A stretch of 59,365 nt of DNA, taken from positions 1 to 59,365 of the forward strand of contig SVGL01000014.1 in the NCBI GenBank assembly GCA_015056325.1, read 5' to 3'. Made by a program: the position numbers and the translations under genes. Source of the DNA: Clostridiales bacterium (lineage in GTDB: Bacteria; Bacillota; Clostridia; Christensenellales; Aristaeellaceae). Under the pieces are notes generated by a model. That model saw only the letters and a program-made list of their open reading frames with translations, ran no database searches and had not been told where the DNA came from. Below, piece after piece: positions 8,817 to 16,900 of the stretch (its first letter is position 1; every line of letters begins with the position of its first letter).

Positions 8817-9749
8817 TCAGTTTTCCTCAACATACTTCGCGCACTGCATGGCGGCAATCGCGCCGTCTGCAGCGGCGGTGATCACCTGGCGCAGGCTCTT
8901 GACGCGCAGGTCACCGGCGGCGAACACACCAGGGACGTTGGTGCGCATATCCTCGTCTGTGACGACGTAGCCGTTCTTCATCTCTACCTGGCCCTCGAAA
9001 AGGCCGGTGTTGGGCAGGTACCCCACGAAGCCGAACAGGCCGAAGGCACCGTCCTCCTCATTCGCGCGGATGACGGTGGTTTCGCCGGTCACGACGTTGC
9101 GCACGGTCATTTCAGACAGGGCCGCATCGCCGTCCACCTTCTCCACCACGGTGTTCCACAGAAAGTCGATCTTCTCGTTGGCAAAGGCGCGTTCCTGGAT
9201 GGTCCTCACCGCACGGAGCTGGTCGCGGCGGTGGATGATGGTCACCTTGCGGGCAAATCGGGTGAGGAAGATGGCCTCCTCAACGGCGCTGTCGCCACCG
9301 CCGACCACGTAGACGTCCATGCCGCGGAAGAACATGCCGTCGCAGGTGGCGCAGAAGGAGATGCCGCGACCGGTGAAGGCATCTTCGTTCTCGCAGCCGA
9401 TGGGGCGGGGGCGCGCGCCGGTAGCCAGAATAACGGTCTTGGCGCGGTACTCGCCATTCATGCCGGTGAGCACCTTCTCTTCGCCGGAGAAGTCCACGGC
9501 GGTGATCTCGTCATAGACGCGTTCTGCGCCGAAAATGTCAGCCTGCTGGCTCATGCGCTCGGTCAGGGAGAAGCCGCTTTCTCCCTCCAGCAGCTGGCCG
9601 GGGTAGTTCTCGATGTCGTTGGTCAGGGTGATCTGGCCGCCGGGCATGGCCTTTTCGATCAGCAGTGTCTTCAGGCACGCACGGCCTGCGTAGAGGGCGG
9701 CAGACAGGCCGGCAGGGCCCGCGCCAAGGATAATCACGTCATAGAGCAT
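8817..9749 (-). CDS. trxB: Thioredoxin reductase
   Basis: 310 residues, the standard length. N-terminal FAD-binding GAGPAGLSAALYAGR, redox-active CATC in SFCATCDG (two cysteines separated by AT), NAD(P)H-binding GGGDSAVEEA, and C-terminal FAD motif GVFAAGDLR. It passes electrons from NAD(P)H through FAD to thioredoxin in the cytoplasm. It is the last gene of a minus-strand run, 15 nt after the pyruvyl-transferase-like gene. Confidence 0.95.
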   Translation of the reverse strand: MLYDVIILGAGPAGLSAALYAGRACLKTLLIEKAMPGGQITLTNDIENYPGQLLEGESGFSLTERMSQQADIFGAERVYDEITAVDFSGEEKVLTGMNGEYRAKTVILATGARPRPIGCENEDAFTGRGISFCATCDGMFFRGMDVYVVGGGDSAVEEAIFLTRFARKVTIIHRRDQLRAVRTIQERAFANEKIDFLWNTVVEKVDGDAALSEMTVRNVVTGETTVIRANEEDGAFGLFGFVGYLPNTGLFEGQVEMKNGYVVTDEDMRTNVPGVFAAGDLRVKSLRQVITAAADGAIAAMQCAKYVEEN

Positions 9750-9764
9750 AAAGCGTTCCTTTCG

Positions 9765-11006
9765 TTATTCGTCGTCGCTGGGTTCGGGCCAGCCAAGCTG
9801 TCCCAGGGCGCCTCGGCCCTTGCGGATCAGATCGTCTACATCCACCATGCTGCGCTTGTGGTCGGCCAGCAGCGCTTTTTGATCCTTCGGGGGCAGCGGT
9901 GCGAGCTTTAGCCGCAGGGAGGCGGCGCGCAGGGCGTTTTCCACTTCGGGCAGGGAAAAAAGCTCCGTCAGAGTCGCCTTCACATCTTCCTCCTGTATCA
10001 GCTGGGTGAATTTCTGGTGGAGGTCGTTGTAATGCTGATTTTCCAGGCGCTGTATTTTGCTGGCGGCGGTGCGCATCATCAGGCGGATTCGTTCCTGCTT
10101 CCAGTTGTCCGCAATGGGGGACGGCACAAGGGGGAGGGGCTGGGCTTCAGCTCGGCGGATCCCCTCGCTGATCTCGCCCAGCAGTCTGCGCTGGATGGCG
10201 CCCACGTCTGCAGGATTCTTCCATGGAGCGGGCATGCCGTGATGGCGAAGCTCCCGGATGAAGTCCTCTACAGGCTGCTTGCGAACCATGGCGTCCATGG
10301 GGGCAAAGCGGGAGATATCCTCATATTCAGGGCGGTAGAGCAGCAGCACCGGCGTGCCCACGGCCAGACAGGCCATGGCGCAATGCAGGCGGCGGGTGAA
10401 GACCATCTCTGCCGAGGCATAGCGGGTCAGCGTGGCTTTTGCGGTGTCCATGCGGCGGGCGAAATCCGGATCGGGGTCAGGCAGGGCATGGGTGACGACG
10501 CTCACATCCTTCCGGAACTCCCGGATGACGGCAACAACCTCCTCCGGGACATCGCAGCAGATCACGCCAGCGCGCTGCATGGGCGGATGCTCCAGCGTCA
10601 GGGCCAGACATCCCGTCAGCGTGTGGGGAATGCCCATACGGGCCAGACGGTTGGCGGTGCGGGCGTCCCGGGCAGCAATTGGCGCGCAGGCGGCGAGGGC
10701 GTCAAAGCCGGAGCCGTCCAGCGAGGCAAGGGGGAGGCCCCAGGCGTCCTCGCCGGAGATGTGTACGCCTGCGCAAACCGGGGCAATGTGCCCTTCGGGC
10801 GGCCAGTGGGCAGAGGAGCGAAGAAAGAGCCCGGAAGCCAGCAGCACCAGCCGGTCATCGTCCTGCATGTCGGGCAGGGGCGCATCCAGCGCGTCAACGT
10901 CCAGCACGCGGTCAATCCGGGGGAGGCGCTGCAGGGCAGCAAGGGTTACCAGGTCGTCTCCCAGATTATCGGTGGCGGGGCGCCAGGTTAGGCCGTAATA
11001 AACCAT
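9765..11006 (-). CDS. Polysaccharide pyruvyl transferase family protein
   Basis: 413 residues. The start MVYYGLTWRPATDNLGDDL resembles the GDD/GN opening of the CsaB/WcaK pyruvyl transferase family. The block ASAEMVFTRRLHCAMACLAVGTPVLLLYR matches the family's conserved RxH region before a hydrophobic strand and GxP. Members add ketal pyruvate to cell-surface glycans. A charged tail of about 110 residues (from about 305) is probably coiled-coil and unusual for the family. The start at 11006 was chosen for its GAGGTGG site and conserved N-terminus; a longer frame to 11198 would overlap the preceding gene. Confidence 0.75.
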   Translation of the reverse strand: MVYYGLTWRPATDNLGDDLVTLAALQRLPRIDRVLDVDALDAPLPDMQDDDRLVLLASGLFLRSSAHWPPEGHIAPVCAGVHISGEDAWGLPLASLDGSGFDALAACAPIAARDARTANRLARMGIPHTLTGCLALTLEHPPMQRAGVICCDVPEEVVAVIREFRKDVSVVTHALPDPDPDFARRMDTAKATLTRYASAEMVFTRRLHCAMACLAVGTPVLLLYRPEYEDISRFAPMDAMVRKQPVEDFIRELRHHGMPAPWKNPADVGAIQRRLLGEISEGIRRAEAQPLPLVPSPIADNWKQERIRLMMRTAASKIQRLENQHYNDLHQKFTQLIQEEDVKATLTELFSLPEVENALRAASLRLKLAPLPPKDQKALLADHKRSMVDVDDLIRKGRGALGQLGWPEPSDDE

Positions 11007-11017
11007 CTGTATCCACC

Positions 11018-12310
11018 TCAGTTGGCGTATTTGTCGATGTATTCCTCCAGGCACAGGTTTTCGTCCCGCATGGGGATAGAGTGCTCCGTGCCAACGTATC
11101 GGATGTGCCAGGGCTCGTGGGAAATCTTGGTGATATGGGTTTTGTCCGCAGGATAACGGAGGATGAAGCCGTACTCCCAGCAATGCTCCCGCAGCCAAAT
11201 GGCTTGCTTCGTTGCGCCGAAGGACGGCTCGCCCGTGATGGCCACGTCGAAGGCGAGCCCCGTGTGATGCTCGCTGGTGCCGGGATCGGCGACGGTCTGC
11301 CGCACCTTGGCGCGGGCCTGGGTACCGCTCATGCCCTCCTGACGGTAGGCGTAGACCCGCTCGTCAAACAGCTGCTGCTGATAGGCAATGGAGCGATAGC
11401 CGGCATTGACCTGCCAGCCGGTGTGACCGTCGGCGCGGGCAGCCTGGATCAGCACCATCAGCGCGTCCACGGCGTACTTCTCTGCCTCTATATCGCTGCC
11501 CTTGATCTTGACGATGCTGCTGTCACAGTAATCGCGCAGATTGACCAGGCAGAGGGTCTGATAACCCTCGGGGATGTGGTGGTCGTCATTGACCAGGATG
11601 GGGAAGCCATCAGCGGTCAGACCAGGAACGGTATTGGGATCCGGCGTGGGGGTGGTTTCGATGACATGCGCTTCGTCGGAGAAGAGTACCGCTGCGGTGG
11701 CCGGGCCATAGATGCCGTCCGCCTGGAGGCCGTGCTGCTGCTGGAAAAGCGTGATGGCTTTTTTCGTGCCAGGGCCGGTCAGGCCGTCCACCGTGCCGGT
11801 GTAGTAGCCCAGGTCCGCCAGGCGCTGCTGGATGGCAGCGATGGAGGTGGTATCCTGGGTAGGTGCCGGAGTCGCGGTGGGCGCGGGCGTGACAGCGGGC
11901 TTCGCGGCATCGGAGTAAAGGATCTCCGTGGTGGCCGGGCCGACGATGCCGTCCGGCGTGAGGCCGTTCTGCTGCTGGAAAGCGGTCACCGCTGTGCGGG
12001 TACCGGGGCCGAACTGGCCGTCCACCGAGCCGGTGTAGTAACCCAACTCCTTCAGGCGCTGCTGGAGCTTGGTAACCGCCTCGCCCATGGCGCCGGAGCG
12101 AATCACAGGCTCAGCCGTGGGCGCGGAGGGATCGGGGGTGACCTTCATCACGCTGCCAAAGGCGGGCAGAGGCGTAGGCGTCTGGGAGCGCACCAGCTGC
12201 ACCTCCGAATAAAGGGGCAGAACCTTCAGCACCATTACCAGCATGACCATCAGCAGCGCTGCCAGCAGGACATAACACAACAGGCGAGTCAAAGAGGGGC
12301 GTGTCTTCAT
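11018..12310 (-). CDS. VanY-type D-Ala-D-Ala carboxypeptidase with two peptidoglycan-binding domains
   Basis: 430 residues. An N-terminal membrane helix (LLCYVLLAALLMVMLVMVL) anchors it outside. Two PG_binding_1 modules follow (LQQRLKELGYYTGSVDGQFG and IQQRLADLGYYTGTVDGLTG), separated by a threonine/proline linker. The C-terminal M15B peptidase domain has the zinc motif SEHHTGLAFDV (SxHxxGxAxD) and EPWHIRYVG (ExWH). It trims D-Ala from peptidoglycan stem peptides. ATG at 12310 was preferred over GTG at 12316 because the GAGG site abuts the latter. It leads a three-gene run with the pyruvyl transferase and trxB. Confidence 0.9.
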   Translation of the reverse strand: MKTRPSLTRLLCYVLLAALLMVMLVMVLKVLPLYSEVQLVRSQTPTPLPAFGSVMKVTPDPSAPTAEPVIRSGAMGEAVTKLQQRLKELGYYTGSVDGQFGPGTRTAVTAFQQQNGLTPDGIVGPATTEILYSDAAKPAVTPAPTATPAPTQDTTSIAAIQQRLADLGYYTGTVDGLTGPGTKKAITLFQQQHGLQADGIYGPATAAVLFSDEAHVIETTPTPDPNTVPGLTADGFPILVNDDHHIPEGYQTLCLVNLRDYCDSSIVKIKGSDIEAEKYAVDALMVLIQAARADGHTGWQVNAGYRSIAYQQQLFDERVYAYRQEGMSGTQARAKVRQTVADPGTSEHHTGLAFDVAITGEPSFGATKQAIWLREHCWEYGFILRYPADKTHITKISHEPWHIRYVGTEHSIPMRDENLCLEEYIDKYAN

Positions 12311-12354
12311 AAGCACCTCGGATACGGTTGAATGGGATGAGAGCTGTACATTTC

Positions 12355-12383
12355 AGTATACGACATTTGCGGTGTTTTCGCAA
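12355..12383 (-). promoter_or_regulatory. Promoter of the VanY-pyruvyl transferase-trxB run
   Basis: Minus strand: TTGCGA (12383-12378), 17-nt spacer, TATACT (12360-12355), about 45 nt before the VanY gene. Confidence 0.7.
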
Positions 12384-12400
12384 GGGAAGATGGGGCTTTG

Positions 12401-13339
12401 TTACATTTCGCTGCTCCGGAAGGTAAGGGTGAGGGCCATGCCGTCCATGCCGCATTCGCTGTGCGGGAAGATAGCCTGTGCGGCGGGCAGATGCTCCTGG
12501 GGGGCGGTGATCATGGCGGAATAATGGGTCAGCCAGAGCCGCTTCACACCGGCGTCTGCAGCCAGCGCCGCAGTCTGCGTGAAGGTCGAGTGACCGTAAA
12601 GGGTAGCCTTGTCCGCGTGGGTGTCATCGGGGTAGGTGGCGTCCATGATGAGCAGATCAGCCTCCTGTGCGGCGTGGATGATCGTCTCGCATGGTGCGGT
12701 GTCGCCAGTATAGACGGCGCTCAGGCCGGGACGCGACGGGTAGCAGACGTCATCAGGGTGGATGGTGCGTCCATCCGCTGTGACGGTCTGGCCCTGCTGC
12801 AGCATCCGCCAGAGAGGCTTGGGAACATCCAGGGCCGTTGTCTTGGCGGTGTCCAGCTTCCGGGTGCGGGGGACGTCCAGCCGGTATCCCAGGCTGGAGA
12901 TGCGGTGCACGGTGGGGAAAGCCTTCAACGTGGTGCCGACGGGCCAGCGGGTGTCAAGGGCGTGCAGGGAGAGGCCCTCCTGCGGTACGGGCAGGAAATG
13001 CACCGGGTAGCTCAATTCGTCCGCCAACGTCAGCACAGCGGAGAGGATGGCGTCATGCCCCGCTTCCGGGCCTGTCAGGTACAGCGCATCCTGGCGGCCC
13101 ATGGTGTCCAGCGTCTGCAAAAGGCCGGGCAGGCCCAGAATGTGGTCGCCATGGTAGTGGGTGAGGGCGATGAGGGTGAGCTTCATCGGGCTGAGCCCGT
13201 GACGGTGAAGGGCAGTCTGGGTACCTTCGCCGCAGTCCAGCAGGATGTGCCGACCGTGCACGGAAAACACCGCGCTGCTCAGGGCGCGGTCAGGCATGGG
13301 ACGGGTAGCGGCAGTGCCGAGCAATGTCACGGTCAGCAT
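12401..13339 (-). CDS. rnz: Ribonuclease Z
   Basis: 312 residues, matching the usual length of about 307. Metallo-beta-lactamase fold: THYHGDHILGLPG carries the HxHxDH zinc motif; YTGDT and MDATY supply further ligands, and a late H (HYSA) completes the site. It removes 3' trailers from tRNA precursors, relevant because tRNAs here lack encoded CCA. The start at 13339 was chosen from GGAGG eight nt upstream and the conserved LTVTLLGTAA opening. A minus-strand TATAAT (13373-13368) with a poor -35 lies about 30 nt before the start. Confidence 0.92.
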   Translation of the reverse strand: MLTVTLLGTAATRPMPDRALSSAVFSVHGRHILLDCGEGTQTALHRHGLSPMKLTLIALTHYHGDHILGLPGLLQTLDTMGRQDALYLTGPEAGHDAILSAVLTLADELSYPVHFLPVPQEGLSLHALDTRWPVGTTLKAFPTVHRISSLGYRLDVPRTRKLDTAKTTALDVPKPLWRMLQQGQTVTADGRTIHPDDVCYPSRPGLSAVYTGDTAPCETIIHAAQEADLLIMDATYPDDTHADKATLYGHSTFTQTAALAADAGVKRLWLTHYSAMITAPQEHLPAAQAIFPHSECGMDGMALTLTFRSSEM

Positions 13340-13463
13340 AGGGAAACCTCCAGGGCTTGCTGGCCATATTATACCACAATTATCAATAAATGAAAACGGA
13401 TAATTCACCGTCAGGTTACAAAGGCTGAATATGATATTGCCATTGACTGAAAGGAGAAATCCG

Positions 13464-14648
13464 ATGCATGAATTGCTTTCTGCGGCGGACGCAAGCCGCG
13501 TTGCCGCTGACCGACGCTACCTTCATGCCCATGCTGAAACGGGCTTTGACCTTCCTGAAACCTTCGCCTATGTCTGGCAGCGGCTGACGGACATGGGTCT
13601 TATGCCGAAAAAGTGCGGCCAATGCGGCATCATTGCGGATATCGGCGCGGGGGAGGACGGCATTCTCCTGCGCGCGGACATGGACGCGCTGCCCATCCGC
13701 GAGGCCGCGGACGTCCCCTTTGCCAGCGAAAATGGCTGCATGCATGCCTGCGGACACGATCTGCACACCGCCATGCTGCTGGAGGCAGCGCGGCTACTCA
13801 AAGCCCGGGAAAACGAGCTGAACGGCCGGGTGCGGCTGATGTTCCAGCCGGCAGAGGAACCCCTCCTGGGCGCGTCGGACATGCTGCAAAATGGTCTGCT
13901 GGAGGGCATGAACATTCGCGCGGCCTTCATGATTCATGTGCTGACGAATCTGGCCCTGCCTGCGGGCTCGGTGATCGTTTCCTCGCCCGGGGTGAGCGCT
14001 CCTGCGGCGGGGATGTTCGAGATTCGCATCCAGGGCAAGGGGTGTCACGGCGCCATGCCCCACACCGGCGTGGACCCTATCACCATCGCGGCTCATACGG
14101 TGCTGAACCTCCAGCAGATCCAGACCCGCGAACTGAGTCTCAGCCAGTCCTGTGCGCTGACCATCGGCATGCTGCAGTCCGGCGACACGGCAAATGTCAT
14201 CCCGGACAGCGCGCTGCTGCGGGGGAGCCTGCGCGCCTTCGACGACGAGACACATCAGTACCTCGTCCGCCGGGTGGAGGAGATTGCACGCAGCACGGCG
14301 GAGCTTTTCGGCGGCAGTGCCGAGACGCTGATGCTGGGCGGCGCTCCGACCCTTGTCAATGATGAAGCGCTAAGCAGATCCACCCTGGCTGCCCTGCGGG
14401 AATTGCTGGGGGAGCAATGTGTCCTCCTGTCCCATGAGCTTGGCGGCGATGCGAAGAAGTCCTCCGGCTCGGAGGACTTCGCAAATATTTCCCATGCGGT
14501 GCCGTCCCTGATGGTGGCCCTGGCAGCGGGGGAGCCGGATAAGGGGTATGTTTTTCCGGCGCATCACCCGAAGACGCGCTTTGATGAAGCGGTTCTTCCC
14601 ATTGGCGCGGCGGTTTATGCGGCGATGGCCATTCGTGCCCTTGGATGA
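13464..14648 (+). CDS. M20 family metal-dependent amidohydrolase
   Basis: 394 residues of the M20D/IAA-amino acid hydrolase-like peptidase family. Metal and catalytic motifs: RADMDALPI, HACGHDLHTAML and FQPAEEP, then a dimerisation domain in the middle. Members hydrolyse N-acyl amino acids or related amides in the cytoplasm; the substrate here is unknown. The ATG at 13464 follows AAAGGAG, and the preceding in-frame ATG at 13431 adds only ten unconserved residues. It faces away from rnz. Confidence 0.9.
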   Translation: MHELLSAADASRVAADRRYLHAHAETGFDLPETFAYVWQRLTDMGLMPKKCGQCGIIADIGAGEDGILLRADMDALPIREAADVPFASENGCMHACGHDLHTAMLLEAARLLKARENELNGRVRLMFQPAEEPLLGASDMLQNGLLEGMNIRAAFMIHVLTNLALPAGSVIVSSPGVSAPAAGMFEIRIQGKGCHGAMPHTGVDPITIAAHTVLNLQQIQTRELSLSQSCALTIGMLQSGDTANVIPDSALLRGSLRAFDDETHQYLVRRVEEIARSTAELFGGSAETLMLGGAPTLVNDEALSRSTLAALRELLGEQCVLLSHELGGDAKKSSGSEDFANISHAVPSLMVALAAGEPDKGYVFPAHHPKTRFDEAVLPIGAAVYAAMAIRALG

Positions 14649-14663
14649 TCTGTTTCACATTCC

Positions 14664-14692
14664 TTGACAGAAATCCAGCGTTATGATATGCT
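14664..14692 (+). promoter_or_regulatory. Sigma-A promoter of the nucleotidyltransferase gene
   Basis: TTGACA (14664-14669), 17-nt spacer, TATGCT (14687-14692), about 85 nt before the start codon. Confidence 0.75.
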
Positions 14693-14778
14693 GTATATAC
14701 GATATTTTGAAACAGCTGATTCCGCCGGCAGATTCGTCTTCCGGCGCTTTGGTATACCATCACAAAGGAGGCGTTTAG

Positions 14779-15684
14779 ATGTACACCACGCTTCTGGTCA
14801 TGGCGGCGGGTATGGGCTCCCGTTTCGGCGGAAACAAGCAGATTGCCAAGGTCGGCCCCAACGGCGAACTGCTGCTGCACTACTCCATCCATGATGCGGC
14901 GAAGGCTGGCTTTGACAAGGTGGTCTTTGTCATCAAGCGGGCGATGGAGGCGGACTTCCGCACCCTGCTGGAGGGCGGCATCCCTGCCAGCGTGGAGGTG
15001 CACTATGCCTTCCAGGAGTTCGATAGCCTGCCCGGCGGATTCACCCCCCCGGAGGGCCGTGTAAAGCCCTATGGCACGGTGCATGCCGTTCTTGCTGCAA
15101 AGGATGTCATCAACGAGCCCTTCGCGGTCATCAATGCGGACGACTATTATGGGCGGGACGCATTCGTCACCATGGCAGAGAGCCTGCGCCGCATGCGGGG
15201 CAAGGAAAACGCTGCCTCCATGGTGGCCTACTGTCTGAAGAATACCGTCTCCGAGAACGGCGCCGTCACCCGCGGCGTATGCGAGAAGGATGAAGCCGGC
15301 AACCTGCTGAGGGTCACCGAGACCTACGGCATCAAGCCCTTCCCGGACGGTACCATCCGTGATATTCATCATGATGAAGAGGGCGTCGTTCTGAATCCCG
15401 AGGCGCTGGTGTCTATGAACTTCTGGGGCCTGACGCCCTGGTTCTTCCGCGCGGCGGAGAGGGATCTGATCGACTTCCTCCAATCCCGGGAGGGAGACCC
15501 GATGAAGAAGGAATGCGTCCTTCCTGTGGAAATCGACCGTCTCATGCATAACGACGGCCTTACTGTCGAGGTGATGCAAACCAATGCGGTATGGTTTGGC
15601 GTGACTTACCTGGCGGATAAGGAATATGTGGCAGAGGAGCTGCGTAAGCTCCATGCACGGGGAGTCTATACGGCACTGGTGTGA
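14779..15684 (+). CDS. Sugar-nucleotide-type nucleotidyltransferase
   Basis: 301 residues. The N-terminus LLVMAAGMGSRFGGNKQI is the NTP-binding GxGxR..K signature of the NTP transferase family, and INADDYYG holds the metal-binding aspartates. It resembles a Firmicutes group annotated only as nucleotidyltransferase, related to glucose-1-phosphate uridylyl- and thymidylyltransferases. It probably activates a sugar phosphate for surface glycan synthesis; the neighbouring galE supports this. GGAGG lies upstream of the ATG. Sugar and nucleotide specificity cannot be read from the sequence. Confidence 0.8.
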   Translation: MYTTLLVMAAGMGSRFGGNKQIAKVGPNGELLLHYSIHDAAKAGFDKVVFVIKRAMEADFRTLLEGGIPASVEVHYAFQEFDSLPGGFTPPEGRVKPYGTVHAVLAAKDVINEPFAVINADDYYGRDAFVTMAESLRRMRGKENAASMVAYCLKNTVSENGAVTRGVCEKDEAGNLLRVTETYGIKPFPDGTIRDIHHDEEGVVLNPEALVSMNFWGLTPWFFRAAERDLIDFLQSREGDPMKKECVLPVEIDRLMHNDGLTVEVMQTNAVWFGVTYLADKEYVAEELRKLHARGVYTALV

Positions 15685-15737
15685 GGACATCATTTGCCGA
15701 AACAACTGAAAAATTTGCACATCCGCTCCCGGAGGAC

Positions 15738-15766
15738 TTGCCCCGGGGGCGTTTCTTTGGTACAAT
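15738..15766 (+). promoter_or_regulatory. Promoter of galE
   Basis: TTGCCC (15738-15743), 17-nt spacer, TACAAT (15761-15766), 49 nt before galE. Confidence 0.65.
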
Positions 15767-15815
15767 AGAAGGTGGTACCAAGGAAGTCCCCAGCAGCAAG
15801 GAGGAGAATGACAAG

Positions 15816-16832
15816 ATGAAGATTCTGCTCACCGGCGGCGCCGGATTCATCGCTACCCATACCTGTGTGGAGCTCATGGCAGCCGGTCATGAAGCCGTAA
15901 TCGTGGATAACTATGTCAACTCCCAGCCCGAGGCTGTGCGCCGGGTGGAGGAGATCGTGGGCCGTCCTGTGAAGGTCTACGAGGCTGACGTGTGCGACAA
16001 GGATGCGATGAACCGCATCTTTGACGAGAATGAGTTCGACGCGGTCATCCACTTCGCGGGCCTGAAGGCCGTGGGCGAGAGCGTGTCCATTCCCCTGCGC
16101 TACTACCGCAACAATCTGGATTCCACCCTGACCCTGTGCGAGGTCATGGCGGAGCATGGCTGCAAGAAGCTGGTGTTCTCCTCCTCCGCTACCGTTTATG
16201 GCGTGCCGGACGAGGTGCCCCTGCGTGAGGATATGTTCTGCAAGGGCTGCACCAACCCCTATGGCTGGACCAAGTACATGATCGAGAAGATCCTCATGGG
16301 CGTGGTGACGGCGGATCCCGAGTGGAGCGTGGTGCTGCTGCGCTACTTCAACCCCATCGGCGCCCACGAGTCCGGCCGCATCGGTGAGGATCCCACCGGT
16401 ATCCCGAATAACCTCATGCCTTATATCACCAAGGTTGCCGCCGGCCAGCTCGAGCAGCTGACCGTCATGGGTGACGACTACAATACCCACGACGGTACCG
16501 GCGTGCGCGACTACATCCATGTGGTTGACCTGGCCAAGGGCCATGTGGCCGCCTGCGATTATGCCGGCACTCACCTGGGCTGCGAGATCATCAACCTGGG
16601 CACCGGCGTGGGTTATTCCGTGCTGGACATTGTCAAGGCATTCAACAAGGCCAATGGCCTCGACCTGCCCTATGTGATCGGCCCCCGCCGCCCCGGCGAT
16701 GTGGACGCCTGCTTTGCCGATCCCCGCAAGGCCAAGGAGTTGCTGGGCTGGGAGGCCGAGAAGAACCTCGAGGACATGTGCCGCGACGCCTGGAACTGGC
16801 AGCGCAACAATCCCAAGGGCTACAATTCTTAA
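15816..16832 (+). CDS. galE: UDP-glucose 4-epimerase
   Basis: 338 residues, the standard GalE length. NAD-binding GGAGFIATHT (GxxGxxG variant), HFAGLKAVGES, catalytic SSSATVYG and YxxxK in YGWTKYMIEK, LRYFNPIGAHESG and GTGVRDYIHVVDLA are all canonical. It interconverts UDP-glucose and UDP-galactose in the cytoplasm. The start at 15816 follows AAGGAGGAG; an ATG at 15808 is out of frame. It is followed by its own terminator. Confidence 0.96.
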   Translation: MKILLTGGAGFIATHTCVELMAAGHEAVIVDNYVNSQPEAVRRVEEIVGRPVKVYEADVCDKDAMNRIFDENEFDAVIHFAGLKAVGESVSIPLRYYRNNLDSTLTLCEVMAEHGCKKLVFSSSATVYGVPDEVPLREDMFCKGCTNPYGWTKYMIEKILMGVVTADPEWSVVLLRYFNPIGAHESGRIGEDPTGIPNNLMPYITKVAAGQLEQLTVMGDDYNTHDGTGVRDYIHVVDLAKGHVAACDYAGTHLGCEIINLGTGVGYSVLDIVKAFNKANGLDLPYVIGPRRPGDVDACFADPRKAKELLGWEAEKNLEDMCRDAWNWQRNNPKGYNS

Positions 16833-16844
16833 TGTGATTTTGAG

Positions 16845-16881
16845 GCGCGGAGGCTCCCCAAACGGGCTTCCGCGCTTTTTT
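16845..16881 (+). terminator. Rho-independent terminator after galE
   Basis: GCGCGGA (16845-16851) pairs with TCCGCGC (16869-16875); GGCTCCCC/GGGC extends the stem; TTTTTT follows (16876-16881). Confidence 0.88.
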
Positions 16882-16900
16882 CGGAAACGGAGGATGCAGC

